Of a stretch of DNA of 7,268 bases, positions 1 to 5,767 are shown one piece after another. A program made the position numbers and the translations under genes. Positions within the stretch are counted from its first letter, which is position 1, and every line of letters begins with the position of its first letter. Source of the DNA: a bacterium (GTDB taxonomy: Bacteria > Patescibacteriota > Minisyncoccia > Phycocordibacterales > PALSA-1337); NCBI GenBank assembly GCA_030698965.1, contig JAUYLM010000056.1, positions 1 to 7,268 of the forward strand, read 5' to 3'. Under the pieces are notes generated by a model. The model was not told where the DNA came from. It saw nothing but the letters and a program-made list of their open reading frames with translations, and searched no databases.

Positions 1-1076
1 CCATTTCCCGCACTGTACCTTATTGTGATCTTGTATTTAAATCCCATTTTTTCAAGCTTCAAAAGCTCGAGTTCTAGAAAATCGATGGGACATCTCTCTA
101 TCGTTATGGATGACTTGGTAACAATTGCTGTAGCGATGAGAGACATGGCTTCTATCGGATCTTCGCTAACGGTATATTCTGCGCGCACATTGATTTCTTC
201 TTTTCCATGGACGGCAAGAGTGGATGTTCCAATGCCCTCTATCTTTACTCCGAGCAATTCCAGGTAGTAGCAGACGTCCTGTACCTGATAATTGGCAGAC
301 GCGAATTTGATGACTGTTTTTCCCGGAATTTTTGCCGCTGCCATCAGTGCCGTCTCCGTAACCATATCGCCGGCTTCGTAGAGGACGATTTCCGACGGTT
401 TGAGGCCGCTATGCTCTATTTCGTATTTCTCCGAGCTTGTTTCTATCTTTACTCCCAGATTTTCCAGCGCATAAAAGAATGGCTTCACTGTCCTGGATCC
501 CAGCCTGCAGCCTCCGGCTTGGGGAAGGGAGAATTTCTTGAATTCATGTATCAATGACCCCATTACCATCATCGCGCTTCTGGTGCGAGCGGCGCTTTCC
601 TTATCAATCTTTCCTACCTCAATTTTCTTTGGAGGGGTAATTATCAAATCATCTTTTCTCCATTCAACTTTCACTCCGATACTCTCGAGCACTTCGGCGA
701 TTCTATAGACTTCCTCGATCTTAGGGGCGTTCTTTATTATAGTAACTCCTTTATTCAGAAGGGAAGCGCACATGACTCCGACAGCTCCGTTTTTCGAAGA
801 CCGGACATGGATGTTTCCGGAAAGCTTCCGACCTCCTTCGATTTTGAAATTTATCGTTCCCTGGGGAGCCAGGGCGACGATCTGGCGGTCAAGAGCATCG
901 CTCAGCTTCGACAGAGTCTCCGTGCTCAAGTTCTGCTCTCCTTTTTCTATGCGCGCGATGACGCTCTGTTTCGTCCCGATTCTTTCTGCAAGGTCTGCCT
1001 GGGTCATCCTTTCGTCCTCGCGTATGCGGCTGATCACGCTCCCGATTTTTCTCGAATTTTCTTTCATTCTTTTCAT
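1..1076 (-). CDS. murA: XRE-type HTH domain fused to UDP-N-acetylglucosamine 1-carboxyvinyltransferase (MurA), C-terminus outside window
   Basis: MurA transfers enolpyruvate from PEP to UDP-GlcNAc, the first committed cytoplasmic step of peptidoglycan synthesis. The ATG is at 1076 and 358 codons are open to the left edge with no stop. Residues about 9-66 form an XRE/HTH_3 domain: TQADLAERIG (25-34) is helix 2, then the recognition helix TKQSVIARIEKGEQ (35-48). The MurA fold starts near residue 75. SSKNGA (93-98) carries the Lys/Asn pair equivalent to E. coli K22/N23; AGGCRLGSR (187-195) carries the catalytic-loop Cys190 (E. coli C115) and Arg195 (R120). Cys rather than Asp predicts fosfomycin sensitivity by family knowledge. 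GDMVTETALMAAA and the later DPIEAM segment match the repeated MurA subdomains. The loop equivalent to Asp305 lies off-window. Numbering is offset by about 73 from E. coli because of the HTH. A second Met at codon 4 is possible, but the promoter position favours 1076. It is transcribed divergently from mreB. The regulator role is inferred. Confidence 0.92.
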   Translation of the reverse strand, partial: MKRMKENSRKIGSVISRIREDERMTQADLAERIGTKQSVIARIEKGEQNLSTETLSKLSDALDRQIVALAPQGTINFKIEGGRKLSGNIHVRSSKNGAVGVMCASLLNKGVTIIKNAPKIEEVYRIAEVLESIGVKVEWRKDDLIITPPKKIEVGKIDKESAARTRSAMMVMGSLIHEFKKFSLPQAGGCRLGSRTVKPFFYALENLGVKIETSSEKYEIEHSGLKPSEIVLYEAGDMVTETALMAAAKIPGKTVIKFASANYQVQDVCYYLELLGVKIEGIGTSTLAVHGKEEINVRAEYTVSEDPIEAMSLIATAIVTKSSITIERCPIDFLELELLKLEKMGFKYKITIRYSAGN

Positions 1077-1082
1077 AATGTG

Positions 1083-1111
1083 AATATAGCATATACGCTA
1101 TATCATTGCAA
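1083..1111 (-). promoter_or_regulatory. Predicted promoter of HTH-murA, leaderless type
   Basis: On the minus strand the -35 box TTGCAA (1111-1106, 4 of 6 consensus) and the -10 box TATATT (1088-1083, 5 of 6) are separated by exactly 17 bases. With the last -10 base at position -7, the +1 falls on base 1076, the A of the ATG. No Shine-Dalgarno sequence lies before the start, so a leaderless transcript is predicted. The spacer and most of the -10 are occupied by a palindrome. The boxes are seen; the activity is inferred. Confidence 0.65.
1084..1103. promoter_or_regulatory. Imperfect 20-bp palindrome, candidate operator for the HTH-MurA protein
   Basis: ATATAGCATATACGCTATAT is an inverted repeat with 9 of 10 base pairs matching; the only mismatch is 1091/1096. 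It has perfect 7-bp arms around a 6-base centre. It covers almost the whole -35/-10 spacer and five of the six -10 bases of the murA promoter, and ends 10 bases before the mreB -35. Size and symmetry suit a dimeric XRE-family repressor, and the adjacent gene encodes such a domain, so autoregulation is the simplest reading. A-T richness means chance symmetry is not excluded. No second copy was noticed in the other intergenic gaps. Confidence 0.55.
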
Positions 1112-1113
1112 AT

Positions 1114-1142
1114 TTGAAAATGTGGAAAACTAAGCATATAAT
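1114..1142 (+). promoter_or_regulatory. Strong sigma70-like promoter for the first mreB
   Basis: The -35 box TTGAAA (1114-1119, 5 of 6) and a perfect -10 box TATAAT (1137-1142) are separated by 17 bases. The predicted +1 is A1149, giving a leader of only about 10 bases before the ATG at 1159, with no Shine-Dalgarno sequence. This promoter removes the upstream in-frame starts (TTG 1114, ATG 1120, ATG 1141), because they would lie upstream of the transcript start. Its -35 is two bases from the -35 of the divergent murA promoter. Confidence 0.8.
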
Positions 1143-1158
1143 GGCTCTACATATCTCC

Positions 1159-2172
1159 ATGTCTTTCTTCAACCAAAAAATAGGAATAGATCTCGGAACT
1201 GCGAATACCCTCGTGTTTCTGCCTAAGAAAGGCATAGTCCTCAATGAGCCATCTGTCGTGGCTGTTTCCGAACAGGATAAAAAAATACTGGCGGTTGGAG
1301 CTGAAGCAAAGGAGATGATCGGCCGCACTCCCGGAAGCATCATCGCATACCGTCCGATGAAGGACGGAGTGATCGCGGACTACCGCGTGACAGAAGCCAT
1401 GCTGAGATATTTCATAGACAAAGCGCTCGGAAGATGGAATATCTTTAAACCCGAAGTCATGGTTTCCGTTCCGGCGGGGATAACCTCCACGGAGAGGCGC
1501 GCGGTCATAGAGGCGGCAATAAAAGCCGGGGCCAAGAGCGCGTATGTCGTAAAGGAGCCGATCCTCGCGGCCATCGGCGCCGGCATACCCATACATGAGG
1601 CGCGTGGCCACATGGTGGTGGATATAGGAGGAGGGACTACCGATGTTGCCGTGATTTCTCTGGGCGGGATCGTGACTTCCACCTCAGTTAAATGCGCCGG
1701 CAACCGCATTGACGCGGCTATTTCCGACTATATAAAAAAAACTTTCAATCTGGCAATCGGCGACAAGACGGCAGAGGATATAAAGATAAACATAGGCTCC
1801 GCCATTCCCCTGGAGCAGGAGCTTTCCATGATGATAAAAGGTCGGGACTTCATAACCGGCTTGCCGCGTTCTACCGAGCTCAAGACGAATGAAGTGGTCA
1901 AGGCAATCTCAAAGGAACTTCGCGACATGATAAAGGCGATGAAGGACGTCCTGCAGGAGACTCCTCCCGAGCTCGCTTCCGATATCATAGACTACGGGAT
2001 CATAATGACCGGAGGCACTTCCATGCTCCGCAATTTTCCTGAACTGGTCTTCCGAAGGACGGGAGTAAAGGCAAAGCTTGCCGATGACGCCCTCTATTGC
2101 GTCGCAAAGGGAACCGGTATAGCGCTGGATCATCTGGAAACTTATAAGAAAAGCATAATTTCGAAAAGATGA
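1159..2172 (+). CDS. mreB: Rod-shape determining actin homologue MreB, copy 1
   Basis: MreB is a bacterial actin that polymerises on ATP at the inner face of the membrane and guides elongation-phase peptidoglycan synthesis. From ATG 1159 it has 337 residues, a normal family length. Visible motifs: phosphate-1 loop DLGTANT (11-17), catalytic-type Glu133 in KEP, phosphate-2 loop DIGGGTTD (155-162), conserved GRDFITGLPR (228-237), and adenosine motif TGGTSML (284-290), where most MreBs have GGG. Gly-Asn-Arg-Ile-Asp (181-185) stands where the family usually has GDxxD, so the first Asp is Asn. GRWNIFKPE (91-99) resembles the hydrophobic membrane-inserting loop of the Thermotoga protein, while the N-terminus before the actin fold is only about seven residues. 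The start was chosen from the promoter and from homologue length. It overlaps the next gene by four bases (ATGA). A second mreB lies 3.6 kb downstream; this copy has no mreC beside it. Confidence 0.95.
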   Translation: MSFFNQKIGIDLGTANTLVFLPKKGIVLNEPSVVAVSEQDKKILAVGAEAKEMIGRTPGSIIAYRPMKDGVIADYRVTEAMLRYFIDKALGRWNIFKPEVMVSVPAGITSTERRAVIEAAIKAGAKSAYVVKEPILAAIGAGIPIHEARGHMVVDIGGGTTDVAVISLGGIVTSTSVKCAGNRIDAAISDYIKKTFNLAIGDKTAEDIKINIGSAIPLEQELSMMIKGRDFITGLPRSTELKTNEVVKAISKELRDMIKAMKDVLQETPPELASDIIDYGIIMTGGTSMLRNFPELVFRRTGVKAKLADDALYCVAKGTGIALDHLETYKKSIISKR

Positions 2173-2807
2173 AGATAGATCATCATGCCTATTGTCTCGT
2201 CAATGTGAAAAGTGACCAAATTTTAGTCACTTTGGAAAAAGAACATAAAATAGCAGTCAGGGGAAATCCCGACTTTTTTCATGAGAAATACGAAACTTTT
2301 ACAATAGATGAGAGCAGAAGGATAAAAGAAATACATTCATCAAAAAGTTTTGCCGAAGACAGCAAAAGGATTTTTATAATAGAATGCAAAAGCATGACAG
2401 TTCAAGCGCAGAATGCTTTGCTAAAGATTTTTGAGGAACCGAACCAGAACAGCTACTTTTTTATTTTGGCACCGTCCTCTGGTTTTCTTTTGCCAACACT
2501 TAAATCTAGGCTACAAATCATAGAGGGCGAAAAAGAAGAGGATCTGAGCGAAGCAAAAAAATTTCTAAAGCTTTCCATGAAGGAAAAAATTACCTTTGTT
2601 GATGACATTGCAAAAAAGATTAGCGATGAAGAATTGGAAAAAAGCTACGCAATAGAATTTCTGGGAGCGCTGGAGTCCGCGGTCGCGGAAAATGGGGTTG
2701 AGAAAAATAAAAAGGCTTTGCGGGCAATTCTCAAGGCTCGTGATTATATGCAGGACAGGTCGCCATCGGTGAAACAGCTTCTGGAATTTGTAGCATTGAG
2801 TTTGTAG
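2169..2807 (+). CDS. holB: Minimal DNA polymerase III delta' (HolB-like) clamp-loader subunit
   Basis: This is probably the delta' subunit of the clamp loader, which helps place the beta sliding clamp on DNA. The diagnostic stretch is AQNALLKIFEEP (80-91) followed by LLPTLKSR (107-114), the clamp-loader SRC region, here SRL. HHAYCLV (5-11) resembles the delta' N-terminus, and NPDFFHEKYETFTIDESRRI (33-52) the segment after the zinc module. At 212 residues it is well below the usual 300 or more: the P-loop remnant, the zinc-binding cysteines and much of the C-terminal collar are absent. The C-terminal ARDYMQD...LLEFVALSL fits the end of domain III. It starts in an ATGA overlap with mreB, so translational coupling is likely. 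A CATAAT at 2154-2159, ending nine bases before the ATG, might be an extra -10 but has no clear -35. The gene is visibly AT-richer than mreB. A DnaX-like fragment is the alternative. Confidence 0.75.
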   Translation: MKIDHHAYCLVNVKSDQILVTLEKEHKIAVRGNPDFFHEKYETFTIDESRRIKEIHSSKSFAEDSKRIFIIECKSMTVQAQNALLKIFEEPNQNSYFFILAPSSGFLLPTLKSRLQIIEGEKEEDLSEAKKFLKLSMKEKITFVDDIAKKISDEELEKSYAIEFLGALESAVAENGVEKNKKALRAILKARDYMQDRSPSVKQLLEFVALSL

Positions 2808-2824
2808 GATGCATAATATATACT
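2796..2824 (+). promoter_or_regulatory. Predicted leaderless promoter for frr
   Basis: TTGAGT (2796-2801, 4 of 6) and TATACT (2819-2824, 5 of 6) are 17 bases apart. The predicted +1 is base 2831, exactly the A of the frr ATG. The 23-base gap before frr has no Shine-Dalgarno sequence. The -35 overlaps the last codons of the upstream clamp-loader gene. The geometry equals that of the murA promoter. The site is inferred from consensus only. Confidence 0.55.
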
Positions 2825-2830
2825 ATTCTC

Positions 2831-3382
2831 ATGGCTTACGACTTTTCAAATTTCAAAAAATCAATAGCGGGCGCAGAGGAGTGGCTCAAAAAAGAATTTT
2901 CAGGCATCAGGACGGGACAGGCTAGCCCGGCGCTTCTGGATGGCGTAAGGGTGGAATCATACGGCACGCCCGTTCCGCTTTCACAGGTAGGGTCAGTCAC
3001 GACGGAAGGAGCGCGTACTATACGCATCACTCCATGGGATGCTTCCCAGGCAAAGGATATAGAGAAAGCTATTACATTGGCTGATCTCGGAGTTTCTGTC
3101 TCGATTGACGACAAAGGCTTACGGGTCAATTTCCCGGAACTTACGGAGGACCGCAGAAGGGATATAGTAAAGATGGCAAAGGAAAGGCTGGAGGATGGCA
3201 AGAAAAGAGTCAGAGTTGCCCGGGATGAAATCATGAAAGACCTCCAGGCGAAGGAGAAGGACGGCTCACTGGGGAAGGACGATGTTTACCGCCACAAGAA
3301 CGATGCTCAGAAGCTGGTGGATGAAGGCAACAAGAAGCTGGAAGATTTATACGAAAAAAAGGAAAAAGAAATATTAAGCTAA
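2831..3382 (+). CDS. frr: Ribosome recycling factor
   Basis: RRF works with EF-G in the cytoplasm to split post-termination ribosomes so they can start again. At 183 residues it is the standard length (E. coli 185). Family features are clear: EFSGIRTGQASPALLDGVRV (22-41) of the first long helix, then SYGTPVPLSQVGSVTTEGAR (43-62) and TIRITPWD (63-70) of the beta domain II, and FPELTEDRRRDIVKMAKERL (101-120) leading into the last helices. RVARDEIMK (128-136) holds the conserved arginine region (E. coli R132). The charged helical tail is complete and ends ILS. The start follows the family N-terminus and a predicted promoter whose +1 is the ATG. The stop codon directly abuts the rseP start, with no intervening base. 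Confidence 0.97.
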   Translation: MAYDFSNFKKSIAGAEEWLKKEFSGIRTGQASPALLDGVRVESYGTPVPLSQVGSVTTEGARTIRITPWDASQAKDIEKAITLADLGVSVSIDDKGLRVNFPELTEDRRRDIVKMAKERLEDGKKRVRVARDEIMKDLQAKEKDGSLGKDDVYRHKNDAQKLVDEGNKKLEDLYEKKEKEILS

Positions 3383-4435
3383 ATGACTGTCATCATATTT
3401 TTAATAGTCTTGGCGGTTCTGATTTTTGTCCATGAACTTGGGCACTTCCTTTCCGCGCGGGCATGCGGGATAAAGGTGAGCGAATTCGCCATCGGATTTG
3501 GCCCCAGACTTTTGAGGTGGACTAGGGGGGAGACTACCTACGCGCTCAACATCATCCCTTTCGGGGGATACGTGAAGATCTTCGGAGAAAATCCTGACGA
3601 CGAATCCATCAGCGGACCGGAAAGCTCCAGGAGTTTCGTCAATAAGCCAAAGTGGCAGCAGATCATGGTCCTGGCTGCCGGAGTTTTTTTTAATTTTGTT
3701 TTTGCCTGGATAATCATCTCCATCGCCTTCATGTCAGGTGTCCCGGCTTCCGTTGACAGCTATTCAAAATATCCTGACAGAATGACGGATCCACGCGTCG
3801 TCATCACATATGTCGAGCCGGGATCTCCTGCCGAAAAAGCCGGACTAAAGACCGGCGCAGAAATATCCGGCTTCAGTTCCGTGGAAGAGGTTCAGGAATA
3901 CATAGGAGAAAGCGGGGGACGGGAAGTGAAAATAAATGACAAGGCAATAGTTGCCAAAGAGGGAATCGTCGAAGGCAAATACGCCATCGGCATCGCTATG
4001 GATAAGGTCGCTACCCTGCAACTGCCTGTCCATTTGGCGATAGTTGAGAGCGCGCGCTTCTCTGTCCATATGATAAAAGCCGTGACGGTCGGAATCTACG
4101 ATCTTGTGGTCGGGATGTTTAGGGGCACCTCCAGCCTGTCTGCCGTCACTGGTCCTATAGGGATCGCCGGGTTGGTCGGAGACGCAGCGAGCCTGGGCTT
4201 CACATATCTGCTTTTGTTTACGGCTTTAATCTCAATAAACCTCGGAGTATTGAATCTCGTGCCGTTTCCGGCGCTGGACGGTGGAAGAATCTTATTTGTA
4301 TTGATAGAAGCCGTCATCCTAAGGCCGATAAAGCCGGTGGTGGCGAACTCCATAAACGCGATCGGCTTCATCCTTCTTATCCTGCTGATGATCGTGGTGA
4401 CCTACAGGGATGTGGCGAAGTTGTTTGTGGAGTAG
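3383..4435 (+). CDS. rseP: Site-2 intramembrane zinc metalloprotease RseP/RasP
   Basis: RseP-type proteases cut membrane-spanning substrates such as anti-sigma factors or leftover signal peptides within the membrane. The 350-residue product has the zinc motif HELGH (17-21) in the first transmembrane segment (about 2-22), FGPRLL (39-44), the NIIPFGGYVK signature (56-65), a second membrane segment (about 93-117), a single PDZ domain (about 137-205), and third and fourth segments (about 272-295 and 325-340). NLVPFPALDGG (291-301) supplies the third zinc ligand, Asp299. All catalytic residues are present, so it should be active. The PDZ looks shortened: after PGSPAEKAGLKTG (146-158) the usual 'GDxIxxINGxxV' stretch is collapsed. 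Its ATG follows the frr stop immediately and has no Shine-Dalgarno sequence, so it probably depends on coupling to frr. Substrates cannot be read from this window. Confidence 0.95.
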   Translation: MTVIIFLIVLAVLIFVHELGHFLSARACGIKVSEFAIGFGPRLLRWTRGETTYALNIIPFGGYVKIFGENPDDESISGPESSRSFVNKPKWQQIMVLAAGVFFNFVFAWIIISIAFMSGVPASVDSYSKYPDRMTDPRVVITYVEPGSPAEKAGLKTGAEISGFSSVEEVQEYIGESGGREVKINDKAIVAKEGIVEGKYAIGIAMDKVATLQLPVHLAIVESARFSVHMIKAVTVGIYDLVVGMFRGTSSLSAVTGPIGIAGLVGDAASLGFTYLLLFTALISINLGVLNLVPFPALDGGRILFVLIEAVILRPIKPVVANSINAIGFILLILLMIVVTYRDVAKLFVE

Positions 4436-4453
4436 GGTTTTTTAAGATAGGAT
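4425..4453 (+). promoter_or_regulatory. Weak candidate promoter and ribosome-binding signals before proS
   Basis: TTGTGG (4425-4430, 3 of 6) and TAGGAT (4448-4453, 4 of 6) have a 17-base spacer and put +1 at 4460, one base before the ATG at 4461. The match is poor and is supported mainly by sharing its geometry with the frr, murA and mreB2 promoters. The competing reading is an ordinary leader: AGGA at 4449-4452, eight bases before the ATG, is the best Shine-Dalgarno-like sequence in the window. AAGGA at 4455-4459 is too close to serve. Confidence 0.25.
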
Positions 4454-4460
4454 TAAGGAA

Positions 4461-5717
4461 ATGAAACAATCTCAACTATTTACAAAGACACGCAAAGAAG
4501 CGCCGAAGGATGAAGTTGCAAAAAATGCGGAACTCTTGATCCGTGCGGGATTCATACACAAAGAAATGGCTGGAGTGTATTCCATGCTCCCGCTTGGCTT
4601 CAGAGTTTTAAATAAAATTATAGGGGTCATCAGAAAAGAAATGAATGCGATCGGCGGTCAGGAAATGAGCCTGACAGCTCTTCAGGATAAAAATCTATGG
4701 GAGGCTACTAACAGATGGGATGACGGAATCGTGGATATTTGGTTCAAGACTAAATTGAAAAATGAAGCTGAGCTTGGTCTCGGCTTTACGCACGAAGAGC
4801 CTCTGACTGCTCTCATGACAGAGTATGTTGACTCTTACCGCGACCTTCCAATATACGCTTATCAGTTCCAGACAAAGTTTCGAAACGAGACTCGGGCAAA
4901 AAGCGGGATCATGCGAGGAAGGGAATTTCTAATGAAGGATCTGTATTCATTTTCAAAAGATGAAAAAGAGCATGAGGAATTCTATGAAAAAGCAAAGAAA
5001 GCCTATGGCAATATATTCAATGAAGTCGGGATTGGAGATAGGACATATGTCACATTTGCTTCCGGAGGATCTTTCTCAAAATATTCCCATGAATTCCAGA
5101 CGCTTACGGAAGCGGGAGAGGATACTATATTTGTGAGTGAAGAGAAGAAAATAGCGATCAATAAGGAAGTCTTGAATGATGAAGTTCTTGGAGACCTTGG
5201 CCTTGATAAATCCAGCCTCGTAGAAAAAAAGGCCGTTGAAGTCGGAAATATATTTTCTCTCGGAACCCGTTTTTCAGAATCTCTGAATTTGAAATACAAA
5301 GATGAAACAGGGTCAGAAAAATTCGTAATAATGGGAAGTTATGGGATAGGCTCCGGCCGCTTGATGGGGACAGTAGCCGAAATTCTTTCTGACGAAAAAG
5401 GACTCGTATGGCCGATGTCCATCGCCCCTTTCCATATACATCTTATTCTTTTGAATGATAAAGAGAACAAGGCTTCGAAAGCAGCCGACGAATTTTATGT
5501 GGAGCTCGCTCGGAAGGGTATCGAAGTCCTTTATGACGACCGCGACCTGCGTGCCGGAGAAAAATTCGCAGACAGCGATCTGATTGGAATTCCAGTCAGG
5601 GTAGTGATAAGCGAAAAAACTATTGCAGAAAATGTGGTGGAGGTAAAAGACAGAAAAACAGGCGAAGTCCATAAGGTTTCTCAGGAAGAATTCATAAGAA
5701 CCTTCGGCTTTAAATAG
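4461..5717 (+). CDS. proS: Prolyl-tRNA synthetase lacking the INS editing domain
   Basis: ProRS joins proline to tRNA-Pro in the cytoplasm. It is a class II synthetase with all catalytic motifs: motif 1 region AGVYSMLPLGFRVL (37-50), HEEP (111-114), motif 2 FRNETRAKSGIMRGREFLMK (140-159) with its Arg/Glu residues, and motif 3 GSYGIGSGR (292-300). The anticodon-binding domain runs from about 320 to the C-terminus, with YDDRDLRAGEKFADSDLIGI (358-377). The protein is 418 residues against about 570 for usual bacterial ProRS. The missing part is the INS domain that removes mischarged Ala-tRNA-Pro: between SHEFQTL (209-215) and VEVGNIFSLGTRFS (259-272) only a short linker, about 230-258, replaces it. 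INS-less ProRS is known in other bacteria and in mitochondria. The gene follows rseP by 25 bases, as in the common rseP-proS order. Confidence 0.96.
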   Translation: MKQSQLFTKTRKEAPKDEVAKNAELLIRAGFIHKEMAGVYSMLPLGFRVLNKIIGVIRKEMNAIGGQEMSLTALQDKNLWEATNRWDDGIVDIWFKTKLKNEAELGLGFTHEEPLTALMTEYVDSYRDLPIYAYQFQTKFRNETRAKSGIMRGREFLMKDLYSFSKDEKEHEEFYEKAKKAYGNIFNEVGIGDRTYVTFASGGSFSKYSHEFQTLTEAGEDTIFVSEEKKIAINKEVLNDEVLGDLGLDKSSLVEKKAVEVGNIFSLGTRFSESLNLKYKDETGSEKFVIMGSYGIGSGRLMGTVAEILSDEKGLVWPMSIAPFHIHLILLNDKENKASKAADEFYVELARKGIEVLYDDRDLRAGEKFADSDLIGIPVRVVISEKTIAENVVEVKDRKTGEVHKVSQEEFIRTFGFK

Positions 5718-5751
5718 ACGGCTTGTGTCAAGTGTTTTCCGCCAGTCTTTT
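5717..5751 (+). terminator. Weak stem-loop after proS, possible terminator
   Basis: GACGGC (5717-5722) can pair with GCCAGTC (5741-5747) leaving one bulged A, followed by TTTT (5748-5751). Inside the loop, CTTGTGTCAAG (5722-5732) forms a competing small hairpin. The stem is short, the loop 18 bases and the T run only four, so at best partial termination would result. It sits in the longest gap of the plus-strand array (50 bases), just before the predicted mreB2 promoter. Confidence 0.25.
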
Positions 5752-5752
5752 G

Positions 5753-5761
5753 TGGTAATGT
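5753..5761 (+). promoter_or_regulatory. Extended -10 candidate promoter for mreB copy 2, leaderless geometry
   Basis: TGGTAATGT has the extended -10 form TGn followed by TAATGT (5756-5761). This -10 matches only 3 of 6 bases, but at the three most conserved positions. No convincing -35 is present 16-18 bases upstream. The predicted +1 is base 5768, the A of the mreB2 ATG, as at murA and frr. No Shine-Dalgarno sequence precedes the ATG. Support comes from the repeated geometry more than from box quality. Confidence 0.35.
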
Positions 5762-5767
5762 GTACCC

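Noticed and set aside
25..1133. Plus-strand open frames across 25-557 and 772-1133
   Set aside because: They lie antisense to the HTH-murA gene, have no recognisable domains and are explained as shadows of it.
1114..1158. Upstream in-frame starts for mreB copy 1 (TTG 1114, ATG 1120, ATG 1141)
   Set aside because: They overlap the -35, spacer and TATAAT -10 of a near-consensus promoter, so they would lie upstream of the transcript start. The 15 extra residues resemble no MreB N-terminus, whereas ATG 1159 gives a typical one.
4436..4443. GGGTTTTTT run after the rseP stop as a terminator
   Set aside because: No GC-rich inverted repeat precedes the T run, so a rho-independent terminator is not supported.
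5726..5731. Perfect TTGACA on the minus strand in the proS-mreB2 gap
   Set aside because: There is no minus-strand gene to the left of it for it to drive, no matching -10 was identified, and it arises from the CTTGTGTCAAG inverted repeat.
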